From positions 1 to 32,831 of the forward strand of contig JAILBX010000238.1 of the NCBI GenBank assembly GCA_024680675.1: a stretch of DNA of 32,831 nucleotides. The letters run 5' to 3'. The notes under the pieces were generated by a model that was given only the letters and a program-made list of their open reading frames with translations, had not been told where the DNA came from and did not search any database. The DNA comes from Lachnospiraceae bacterium (GTDB lineage: Bacteria > Bacillota > Clostridia > Lachnospirales > Lachnospiraceae). The translations under genes and the position numbers were made by a program. Shown piece after piece: positions 9,708 through 17,063 of the stretch; the stretch's first letter is position 1, and each line of letters begins with the position of its first letter.

Positions 9708-11021
9708 TCACTTTACCTTCTCTGACGCATCTAAAATATCCCTTGCTATGATATCCGGCTCTATATCGCATAGCTTTTTGCAGGCATCGCACTTTAAATC
9801 TCCTATATAAACAGTTTTAACCCCCGCTGCTTTTCCCGCCTCTACATCGGTAAAGGAATCTCCTATCATATAAGAGTTTTCATAATCTATATTATAGCTT
9901 TCTCCTGCCTTTAGTATAAGCCCCGGCTTGGGTTTTCTGCAATCGCATTCTTTTATAAGAAACTTTTCCTTGGTATAAGGAAGTAATCTGGGATAGTGGG
10001 GACACATGTAGACAGCCTCAAGCTCTATCCCCTCTGCCTTCATAGAGTTTACAAATCCGGTATTTATATCATAAAGATCAGAAAGCCTTGACTTTCCCTT
10101 TGCCGCCCCGGGCTGGTTGGTCACTATAAAAATAAGATATCCCTTATCCTTAAACTTTCTTAAGGCAGAAACCACATTGGGAAGCAGCTTAAAATCCTCC
10201 TTCTTCTGAGGTGAATCCAATTGTTCTATGTCCTCGTTATATACGATCTCATTTATCACCCCATCCCTGTCAAGAAAAACTGCCTTAAGCCCTCCTGAGA
10301 ATCTTTCCTTGGCATAAGCCTTGAACTCCTCTAAAGCCTTTGGGCTTCCTATTTCATAAAACCTCCGGGTCACCTCATGGGCCTCAAGCTTTCCCTCTAA
10401 GCTAAGCTTATTCTGGATTATGGCGACATCAAACTTGACGCCCTCCTCATATTCCTCGAAAAGACTTCTTTCGTATATACATACGCCGTAATCGATATAT
10501 TCCATCTCGGGAAGAGGCTTCATCTTATCGTAAAGTATTATCCTTCCATCCCTTGCCACAACATTGGATTTATCAAAGCTGTTGTTATTCTTAAGAATAG
10601 TCATTACAGCCCTGCTGCCCTTGGCCTTTCCCGCAAAATATCTGTAAATGGTCTCTCTGTAATCTATGTCCATAAAGGAATCCCCATAGGTAACAAGAAA
10701 ATCCTCCTCCAGATAGGGAAGTGCCCGCCTTATAGCTCCTCCGGTTCCCAAAAGCTCCTTTCCGTCATAGCAGTATTTTATGGATATGCCAAGCTCACTG
10801 CCATCCTTATAGTACTCCTCGATCATATCTGCCTTGTAACCGATCAGAAAGAGAAACTTTTTAAAGCCTGCTGCCTTAAGAAGCATAAGCTGATAGTCAA
10901 AAAAGGGCTTTTTGTTAACTTCCACCAAGGGCTTGGGACAGACCTTTGTATACTCCTTAAGTCTTGTACCAAGACCTCCCATAAGAACCACAACCTGCAG
11001 ATCCTTAGGCTCCTTCATCAT
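9708..11021 (-). CDS. Fused sugar-1-phosphate nucleotidyltransferase and heptose-1,7-bisphosphate phosphatase
   Basis: Two enzymes lie in one 437-residue chain. Residues 1-240 are an NTP-transferase of the HddC type (VVLMGGLGTRLKEYTKVCPKP from about residue 11, LLGTGGAIRRAL near 90-101, TYGDSFMDID). Residues 245-437 are a HAD phosphatase like GmhB: DRDGVIN (251-257) with nucleophile and acid/base aspartates, a TNQPG motif (301-305), a zinc loop with C340-PH and C359-x-C361, KPKPG, and the GDSFTDVEAG metal site near 388. Together they would remove the 7-phosphate of heptose-1,7-bisphosphate and load the resulting heptose-1-phosphate onto a nucleotide. The start ATG overlaps the hddA stop (ATGA), showing translational coupling. 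Guanylyl specificity is suggested by the HddA partner but not visible; adenylyl is possible. Confidence 0.87.
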   Translation of the reverse strand: MMKEPKDLQVVVLMGGLGTRLKEYTKVCPKPLVEVNKKPFFDYQLMLLKAAGFKKFLFLIGYKADMIEEYYKDGSELGISIKYCYDGKELLGTGGAIRRALPYLEEDFLVTYGDSFMDIDYRETIYRYFAGKAKGSRAVMTILKNNNSFDKSNVVARDGRIILYDKMKPLPEMEYIDYGVCIYERSLFEEYEEGVKFDVAIIQNKLSLEGKLEAHEVTRRFYEIGSPKALEEFKAYAKERFSGGLKAVFLDRDGVINEIVYNEDIEQLDSPQKKEDFKLLPNVVSALRKFKDKGYLIFIVTNQPGAAKGKSRLSDLYDINTGFVNSMKAEGIELEAVYMCPHYPRLLPYTKEKFLIKECDCRKPKPGLILKAGESYNIDYENSYMIGDSFTDVEAGKAAGVKTVYIGDLKCDACKKLCDIEPDIIARDILDASEKVK

Positions 11022-11992
11022 AATACCTTAGCTCCCTCCATCTCAAAGCGGAATCTTACCTCTTCCATTCCTGCCTCTGTCAGAGCTCTTCTGAGCTTCA
11101 TCTTATCCTTGGCGTAAAACATCAAAAATCCGCCCCCTCCGGCGCCTATCATCTTTCCGCCTAAGGCACCGTTCTTAAGAGCCATGTCATACCACTCGTC
11201 TATCTTTGGATTGCTCATTCCCCCGGATCTCTTTTTCTTATATTCCCAATGTACATTCATGATATCCGCAAAGGTTTCCAGATCTCCCTTTTCAAAGGCC
11301 TCCTTGCTCTGGAATCCCAGATCCTTTACAAAATCAAGATTTTTAAGCATATCGTCGTTATGGCTCTTACTCTTTTCGTCCTGCTCCTTCAATATGCTTC
11401 CTGCTGATCTTGAAAAGCCTGTAAAGAAAAGACAGAGATTATCTTCAAGATTATATAAGGTCTCCTTTGTTATCCTTAAAGGATCCACCCATACATATCC
11501 GTCCTTTCTGAAATTCATACAGGTTATACCGCCATAAGCGGCAATATACTGATCCTGCTTTCCTATAGGCTCCTTAAGCCTTACCATTTCTATCTCACAG
11601 GCCTCTTCAGCCAGAGTCCTTGTACTTACAATATTGCCCTGCATGGTATGAAGCGCCCTTAAAAGAGCTGTGGTAAAGCTTGAAGAGGATCCAAGGCCTG
11701 TACCTGCAGGTATATCGGCCATGGAGCATATCTCTATATGGGGATCACTTATCTCCAGCATCTTTAAAGCTTCTCTTATTATGGGATGCTGGATCTCATC
11801 CACCGTCTTTGCTTTTTCAAACTTTGAATATTTAAGAAGAAAGGCTTCTTCAAAGGTCTGATGAAGGGTTATATATACATACTTATCTATAGCTGCCGAT
11901 ATGAGAAAGCCTTCCCTTTCCTCATAATATGAAGGAAGATCTGTTCCCCCTCCTCCAAGAGATATCCTTAATGGACTCCTTGCTACTATCAT
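11018..11992 (-). CDS. hddA: D-glycero-D-manno-heptose-7-phosphate kinase (GHMP kinase)
   Basis: This GHMP-family kinase would phosphorylate heptose-7-phosphate at C1, giving the 1,7-bisphosphate. From the chosen ATG it has 324 residues. It begins MIVARSPLRISLGGGGTDLP, the usual N-terminus of HddA-type kinases. The GHMP ATP-binding motif PAGTGLGSSSS (95-105) follows, and a C-terminal GGKMIGAGGGGFLMFY glycine motif. The ATG at 11992 has AAAGGAG about 8 bases upstream; an in-frame start ten codons further up (12022) would overlap the preceding gene. In the GDP-heptose pathway described for a Gram-positive S-layer glycan (Aneurinibacillus), HddA acts between GmhA and GmhB, the same enzymes encoded here. 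L-fucose-type GHMP kinases are related, but the neighbours favour heptose. Confidence 0.88.
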   Translation of the reverse strand: MIVARSPLRISLGGGGTDLPSYYEEREGFLISAAIDKYVYITLHQTFEEAFLLKYSKFEKAKTVDEIQHPIIREALKMLEISDPHIEICSMADIPAGTGLGSSSSFTTALLRALHTMQGNIVSTRTLAEEACEIEMVRLKEPIGKQDQYIAAYGGITCMNFRKDGYVWVDPLRITKETLYNLEDNLCLFFTGFSRSAGSILKEQDEKSKSHNDDMLKNLDFVKDLGFQSKEAFEKGDLETFADIMNVHWEYKKKRSGGMSNPKIDEWYDMALKNGALGGKMIGAGGGGFLMFYAKDKMKLRRALTEAGMEEVRFRFEMEGAKVL

Positions 11993-12008
11993 ACCGCTTG
12001 CTCCTTTC

Positions 12009-12965
12009 TTATCTTCTTTCAAATACCCATGGATTAGCCATAAGATATTCCACGGTCTTTATAACACCCTCTTCTATTGTTGCAGATGGCTTCCAGCCAA
12101 GGGAACGAACCTTCTTTGTATCAAGGTAAATAAAAGGATTATCCCCTATCCAGCCTCTTTCTCCTCCTGCATAGGAAAGCTTGGGATCAACTCCCAGTTT
12201 TTTGGATATCCAGCCTACCGAATCATTTACCTCACAATACTCATCAGTCCCAAGATTATATATATTTACCTTTTCATCGGCATTTCTTATAACTGTAAGG
12301 ATGGCTTCAAGACAGTCCTTGACATAAAGGTATGACTTTCTCTGTTTTCCGTTTCCAAGTATATAAAGCTGGCTTGGATCATCCTTAAGCTTTTTGCAAA
12401 AATCAAAAACATGACCATGAGTGTAACGTTCTCCCAAAATGGACACAAATCTGAAAATATAGACCTGGAAGTCAAAGCCTTCTGCATAGGCAGCAAGAAG
12501 ACCTTCACAGGCAAGCTTTGAAGCACCGTAAAGAGAGGTCTGAATAGGGAAGGGGGCATCCTCAGGGGTAGGAATAACAGTTGCCTCCCCGTATACCGAG
12601 CCTGTTGAAGAAAAGCCTATGCGCTTTATGCCGTTAGCTCTCATCGCTTCAAGAACATTAAAGGTGGCTATGGTATTCTGGTTTAGATCCTTGGCAGGAT
12701 GCTCGGTACCCATTCTTACATCTGCATTTGCCGCAAAGTGAAAAACGAAATCACAGCCCTTCATGGACTCCTTTAATTTTTCCTCGTCAAGATTATCACC
12801 TCTTACCAGAGTGAAACGGCTGTTCTTTTTTGCATCCTCCAAAAATTCTTCAACTCCGGTTGAAAAATTATCATAGACAACAACCTCATTTTCCGGCTCC
12901 GACAAAAGCCTGTCAACCATATTTGAGCCGATAAAGCCTGCTCCACCTGTTATAAAATACTTCAT
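12009..12965 (-). CDS. NAD-dependent sugar-nucleotide epimerase/dehydratase (extended SDR)
   Basis: This is a cytoplasmic extended short-chain dehydrogenase/reductase acting on an NDP-sugar. The 318 residues begin MKYFITGGAGFIGSN, the dinucleotide-binding Rossmann motif. DNFSTG and HFAANADVRMG follow, then the catalytic Ser/Thr segment SSTGSVYGE (119-127) and Tyr146-x-x-x-Lys150 (YGASK). The ATG at 12965 has AGGAGG about 7 bases upstream; an in-frame start at 13049 is unsupported. It lies 16 bases before hddA, so its substrate is probably the NDP-heptose made by the next genes, or the sugar transferred by the nearby glycosyltransferase. Epimerase, 4,6-dehydratase and 4-epimerase subtypes cannot be told apart by eye. 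Confidence 0.85.
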   Translation of the reverse strand: MKYFITGGAGFIGSNMVDRLLSEPENEVVVYDNFSTGVEEFLEDAKKNSRFTLVRGDNLDEEKLKESMKGCDFVFHFAANADVRMGTEHPAKDLNQNTIATFNVLEAMRANGIKRIGFSSTGSVYGEATVIPTPEDAPFPIQTSLYGASKLACEGLLAAYAEGFDFQVYIFRFVSILGERYTHGHVFDFCKKLKDDPSQLYILGNGKQRKSYLYVKDCLEAILTVIRNADEKVNIYNLGTDEYCEVNDSVGWISKKLGVDPKLSYAGGERGWIGDNPFIYLDTKKVRSLGWKPSATIEEGVIKTVEYLMANPWVFERR

Positions 12966-13054
12966 TTTCCATCCTCCTGATATCTGATTCTTTTTATATT
13001 CCGCAGCTGATCTCTGCCCGGGAAGGGTAAGCTCCTGCCCTTTCCCCAAAATGA

Positions 13055-13918
13055 CTAAATATCAAAATCCGCCTCTTCCTCCACCTTGGAAAGAAAGAGT
13101 CTTGCATCCCTTTGAAACTCTTCCTTTTTATACTGCAAAAAGCCCATCTGAATTTCCACCCTTACTGGCTTGGAAGCCACATCAGCAAAGGCTTCGGGCT
13201 TACTGATATTTCTCTCTATACGGTCATACACCGATATACAACCTTTTTTATCTGTAGTAAGGATAATAGCCAGAGTACCCTTATCGTCTATGGCATAAAC
13301 TCTGTCCTCAAGACGAACGGTATCAACCACTATCTTTGATACCTTAATAAGAACCTGTTCATACTGGTTATGCTTCAAAACCTGCTTGAGTTCCTCATTA
13401 TACCTCAACTTGATTACCATAAGGGATATGGGCTGATTATTTCTTTCAGCAAAAGACACCTGAGTCTGCATATCCATAAACATGCTCCTCAGATTATATA
13501 GGTTTGTAAGTGGATCGATCATTACAAGCTCTTCAACCTGTCTTTTCAGAAGGGAATTTTCCATTCTCAGCTTGTTAAGTCCGTTTACATACAGGGCGGA
13601 TCCAAAGACCGTAAGCCCCGGTATTACTACCCACAAAAATGATATAGGGTCAAGTGTTCCACCCTGACTTATTATCAAAAATATTTTTGTTCCAAGATAA
13701 GCCACAGTAGCCAATGCCGCCAGAATAATGGCAACTGTTACAAAATGAAGTGCTGCAATGAGAGCAATGACAAAAATCGATATCGTCATTACAAGATTCT
13801 CATTAAACAGAGCCGTATCACTTACCGATAGGACCAAGCCTCCAAGAAACAAAGCGGCAAGCATGACACTGATGCCTATATCATGTAGAACTTTTCCGGC
13901 ATACTTTCTTTCTTTCAT
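13055..13918 (-). CDS. Membrane protein with degenerate GGDEF domain
   Basis: This is a probable signalling membrane protein. The N-terminal 115 residues hold about four hydrophobic segments (roughly 14-32, 42-58, 59-83, 93-112). A short coiled linker follows, then a GGDEF-family domain from about 133 (MIDPLTNLYNLRSMF). The active-site GGDEF is replaced by DDKGT (211-215), so diguanylate cyclase activity is unlikely. The inhibitory-site motif RxxD is retained as RLED (202-205) at the correct distance before the lost signature, which suggests c-di-GMP binding. Bacillus YdaK is a known analogue: four membrane segments, degenerate GGDEF, next to a glycosyltransferase. Here the gene follows a family 2 glycosyltransferase by 57 bases. 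A weak CAGG site precedes the ATG. The receptor role is inference. Confidence 0.8.
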   Translation of the reverse strand: MKERKYAGKVLHDIGISVMLAALFLGGLVLSVSDTALFNENLVMTISIFVIALIAALHFVTVAIILAALATVAYLGTKIFLIISQGGTLDPISFLWVVIPGLTVFGSALYVNGLNKLRMENSLLKRQVEELVMIDPLTNLYNLRSMFMDMQTQVSFAERNNQPISLMVIKLRYNEELKQVLKHNQYEQVLIKVSKIVVDTVRLEDRVYAIDDKGTLAIILTTDKKGCISVYDRIERNISKPEAFADVASKPVRVEIQMGFLQYKKEEFQRDARLFLSKVEEEADFDI

Positions 13919-13975
13919 AATCTCAACCTGTAGGATAAATGCCCCCTTTTCACAGGAGACCGTCTGACAAAGGGA

Positions 13976-14926
13976 TCATTTATCGTTCAGAATTCTTTCT
14001 TCTATAATATATCTTGGCCTCTCTTTTACTTCAATATAGATTTTTCCTATATACTGACCTACCAGGCCAAGGGAAAACATCAATATACCTCCGATAAACC
14101 AAAGAGACCAGATTATGGTTGTCCAGCCCCTGACCACATTTCCCGTCACATAGGAATGAAGGGCATATATGGCAACCGCAATGGCAATAAATATCATAAG
14201 GACTCCAACACCCATTATAAAGTTCATGGGCTTGATACTAAAGGAGGTAATGCCGTCAAAGGCAAAGGCCAGCATCTTCTTTAAGGGATATTTAGACTCT
14301 CCCGCCATCCTTTCTTTTCTGGCATAATATACACAGTCTGACCTGTAGCCTATGGTAGGAACTATGCCCCTGAGAAAAAGGTTTCTCTCCTTAAACTGGG
14401 AAAGGCCCTCGATTGCCCTCCGGCTCATAAGTCTGTAATCCGCATGGTTATAGACGCTTTTTGCACCCAGATATTTCATAAGGGTATAAAAGCCCTGGGC
14501 AGTAAATCTTTTAAAGAAGGTATCTGTCTTTCTTTCGGATCTGACCCCGTAAACAATATCACAGCCTTCCTTATATTTCTTAACCATTTCTTCAATAACG
14601 GCTATATCATCCTGAAGATCCGCATCTATGGATATGGCAGCATCTATCTCCTCTTTAACTGACATAAGGCCTGCAAGTAATGCATTCTGATGTCCCACAT
14701 TACCGGCAAGCTTCAATCCTTGAACATAGTCCTTCTCTTTATTGAATTTTACTATGGTCTTCCATGTCTCATCCCTGCTCCCGTCATCAACATAAAGCAC
14801 AAAGCTGTCTGAAGCTATACATTCTCTTTTTATAAGATCCTTTATCAGCTCCTCAAGCTGCCTAACTGTTTCCGGCAAAGCCTCTTCCTCGTTATAACAT
14901 GGAACTACTATAGCCAGTCTTACCAT
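13976..14926 (-). CDS. Family 2 glycosyltransferase, membrane-bound (GtrB/DPM1-like)
   Basis: This protein probably transfers a sugar from a nucleotide donor to undecaprenyl phosphate at the inner face of the membrane. The 316 residues start with the GT2 core: VVPCYNEEEALPET (7-20), YVDDGSRDETW (45-55), and the metal-binding DADLQDD (101-107). KERNLFLRGIVPTIGY and a KYPLKKMLAFAFDGI segment follow before two transmembrane helices (about 236-263 and 271-296). That layout matches bactoprenol glucosyltransferase and dolichol-phosphate mannosyltransferase-like proteins. The ATG has AGAGGAAA upstream. It lies 62 bases after crh and 57 before the degenerate-GGDEF gene. The donor sugar could be the NDP-heptose made downstream, or glucose or another hexose. 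Confidence 0.9.
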   Translation of the reverse strand: MVRLAIVVPCYNEEEALPETVRQLEELIKDLIKRECIASDSFVLYVDDGSRDETWKTIVKFNKEKDYVQGLKLAGNVGHQNALLAGLMSVKEEIDAAISIDADLQDDIAVIEEMVKKYKEGCDIVYGVRSERKTDTFFKRFTAQGFYTLMKYLGAKSVYNHADYRLMSRRAIEGLSQFKERNLFLRGIVPTIGYRSDCVYYARKERMAGESKYPLKKMLAFAFDGITSFSIKPMNFIMGVGVLMIFIAIAVAIYALHSYVTGNVVRGWTTIIWSLWFIGGILMFSLGLVGQYIGKIYIEVKERPRYIIEERILNDK

Positions 14927-14988
14927 TATTTTCCTCTTTTAACAAAAGCCATGTCATCTGCTCACAGCTTTATTCCCTTACACCTCTC

Positions 14989-15243
14989 CTATTTTCCTTC
15001 AAGATATTCCGATATGGCTTTCATAGCGTCATCCTCATCTTCTCCGTCACATTCAACGCTTACCTTGTCTTCTTCCGAAAGAACAAGGGTCATCATACCC
15101 ATTATGCTCTTTGCGTTAACCTTTTTTTCTCCTGAATGGATGTAGATCCTGCTGTCATACTGGCTTGCAACCTGTACCAGTAATGCAATGGGTCTTGCCT
15201 GCAATCCATTTTCGAGCTTGATCTCAACTTCCTGATTTTTCAT
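14989..15243 (-). CDS. crh: Crh-type HPr family protein (Gln at position 15)
   Basis: This small HPr-fold protein has 84 residues. The usual PTS phosphorylation site GLHARP is GLQARP, with Gln at residue 15 (codon CAG), so it cannot accept phosphate from enzyme I. The regulatory Ser46 site is intact (NAKSIMGMM, Ser at 46). This pattern defines Crh in Bacillus, which is phosphorylated only by HPr kinase and acts as a CcpA co-effector. The gene stands after whiA in the same operon as hprK, as crh does after whiA in Bacillus. The start has GAGG upstream. The canonical HPr of PTS transport must be elsewhere. Crh function is inferred from residues and context; CcpA partnership is not shown. Confidence 0.88.
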   Translation of the reverse strand: MKNQEVEIKLENGLQARPIALLVQVASQYDSRIYIHSGEKKVNAKSIMGMMTLVLSEEDKVSVECDGEDEDDAMKAISEYLEGK

Positions 15244-15314
15244 AATAATCCTCTGCTCCTTAACTGCCCTTTCTTTATCTCAGATGGATGTCAAACCTCA
15301 CCTGAGTATTCAAT

Positions 15315-16184
15315 CTATTTTCTGCTGTCCTCGTACAGCTCCATTATTCTCCTTAATCTGTGGTTGACCCCCGACTTGCCAACCTTGGGGTTACAAAGCT
15401 CACCCAGCTCCTTAAGGGATGCATCAGGATACTCCAGTCTCAGGCTTGCTATCTCCTTAACCGCTTGGGGAAGTCTTTTATATTCCGGGGATTTTATTGC
15501 ATACTCTATAGCCTCAATCTGTTTTATTGAGGCCACCACTGTTTTTTCTATATTAGCAGTCTCACAGTTTACCTTTCTGTTGACACTGTTATTAATTCCT
15601 TTTAAAATACGGGCGTTTTCATAATCCATAAGGGCTACAAAGGCTTCCATAACATTTAAGGTATTCACTATACCCTCGCCATCCTTTATATAGACTACAA
15701 AGTTTCCCTTACGGTCTATCACCCTTGCCTGTATATCAAAGGTCTTTAAGAGCTCCACAAGTCTTAAAGCCTTACTCTCTTCCTTAGCTACAAACTCCAG
15801 GTGATAAGAGCTTGAAGGATCACTTACGGATCCCGAGGCTATAAAGGCTCCTCTTAAATAGGCTCTCTTACAGCAGGTCCTTTCCAGCAAAAGCTCTCCC
15901 GATAAAACCTTCTTAAGCTTATCTGCATCCTCTTTATCCAACCTGCAGATATATTGCTTCCTTCCCTGCTTATTCTTTTCCCATATCCCATATTTACCCA
16001 TATTAAATGTTTTTTCAAATAATGTAAAGCCCTTACGGGCAACAATTTCATTATCTGTATTAAAGAGAGGATCCGTCAGGCTTCCACTGTATTCAAGCAG
16101 AGCAGACAGCTCTGAAAGCTCACAATGTCTTGAGGGATCCATATGCTTATAGAGCTCTTCCTTGACTTTTTTGGAAAATGACAT
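15315..16184 (-). CDS. whiA: DNA-binding protein WhiA
   Basis: WhiA is a conserved Gram-positive protein with a LAGLIDADG-homing-endonuclease-like N-terminal domain and a C-terminal helix-turn-helix. It is tied to sporulation in Actinobacteria and to cell division and metabolism in Firmicutes. From the chosen ATG the protein has 289 residues, begins MSFSKKVKEELYKH, and contains CCKRAYLRGAFIASGSVSDP, typical of the family. It ends with the HTH segment in SLKELGELCNPKVGKSGVNHRLRRI. The ATG at 16184 lies one base after the rapZ stop, with AAAGGGG upstream; the longer reading from 16226 would overlap rapZ. Usually yvcK lies between rapZ and whiA; here it is absent. Confidence 0.95.
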   Translation of the reverse strand: MSFSKKVKEELYKHMDPSRHCELSELSALLEYSGSLTDPLFNTDNEIVARKGFTLFEKTFNMGKYGIWEKNKQGRKQYICRLDKEDADKLKKVLSGELLLERTCCKRAYLRGAFIASGSVSDPSSSYHLEFVAKEESKALRLVELLKTFDIQARVIDRKGNFVVYIKDGEGIVNTLNVMEAFVALMDYENARILKGINNSVNRKVNCETANIEKTVVASIKQIEAIEYAIKSPEYKRLPQAVKEIASLRLEYPDASLKELGELCNPKVGKSGVNHRLRRIMELYEDSRK

Positions 16185-16185
16185 A

Positions 16186-17046
16186 TTATCCCCTTTGTAT
16201 ATCCCTGTGATCCTTTCTGAATCCATACTCCGTATTCTTGCTTATCCTGTCAAAAAATGCATTTGCAAGGGTAACACTTCTGTGCTTTCCCCCTGTGCAG
16301 CCAATGGCTATCACCAGCTGGTTCTTTCCCTCCAGAATATAATTGGGCAAAAGAAAGTTGACCATATCCTCAAGCTTATCCAGAAACTCTCCCGCTTCCT
16401 TAAAGCCCAAAACATAGTCCCTGACCTCCTTGTCATTACCGCTTTTAGGCCTTAACTCATCAAGGTAAAAGGGGTTGGGTAAAAATCTCACATCAAAAAC
16501 CAGATCCGCATCCTGGGGTATCCCGTACTTAAAGCCAAAGGAAATAATACTTATAAAGAGATTCTTATAATTTTCATTGTTGACAAAAATCTTTTCAAGC
16601 TCAGCTCTTAGTTCTCTTGTCAAAAGCTTACTTGTATCAATAATATAGTCTGCATCCTTCTTTATCTCGGAAAGCATCTCCCTTTCCTTTGCGATCCCCG
16701 AGTCCACCCTGTCATTTCCTGCCAGAGGATGGGCCCTTCTGGTTTCCTTATACCTCTTTATCAATATGGAATCCTCTGACTCAAGGAAGACAACCTCATA
16801 GTCAAGGCCCCGTCCACGCATACTTTTCAGTATATCCGTAAGCTCGGAAAAATTATTTGAGGTCCTTACGTCCACTCCTATGGCAGCCTTTTCTATCTCG
16901 CTGCCGGGAGCCAGTAAAAGCTCATAAAACATGGGTATTAAAGGTACGGGCAGATTATCCACACAATAATATCCAAAATCCTCAAGCATCTTGAGGGTAG
17001 TGCTCTTTCCCGCGCCTGACATTCCGCTAACCACTGCAAATCTCAT
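16186..17046 (-). CDS. rapZ: RNase adapter / nucleotide-binding protein RapZ (YvcJ)
   Basis: RapZ-family proteins bind nucleotides. In Enterobacteria they steer RNase E cleavage of the GlmZ small RNA; in Firmicutes (YvcJ) the role is less defined. The 286 residues carry a Walker A loop at the start (SGMSGAGKST, 7-16), a Walker B-like VVFLESED segment, HPLAGNDRVDSGIAKER, and the C-terminal FGFKYGIP...LVFDVRFLPNPFY stretch. The GCTGGKHRSVTLA motif is the effector-binding core. The AAGGAG site is somewhat far from the ATG, about 12 bases. The gene lies 17 bases after murB and one base before whiA. Identification is firm by signature and synteny. Confidence 0.95.
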   Translation of the reverse strand: MRFAVVSGMSGAGKSTTLKMLEDFGYYCVDNLPVPLIPMFYELLLAPGSEIEKAAIGVDVRTSNNFSELTDILKSMRGRGLDYEVVFLESEDSILIKRYKETRRAHPLAGNDRVDSGIAKEREMLSEIKKDADYIIDTSKLLTRELRAELEKIFVNNENYKNLFISIISFGFKYGIPQDADLVFDVRFLPNPFYLDELRPKSGNDKEVRDYVLGFKEAGEFLDKLEDMVNFLLPNYILEGKNQLVIAIGCTGGKHRSVTLANAFFDRISKNTEYGFRKDHRDIQRG

Positions 17047-17063
17047 TTAAGCTTAAAACTCCT

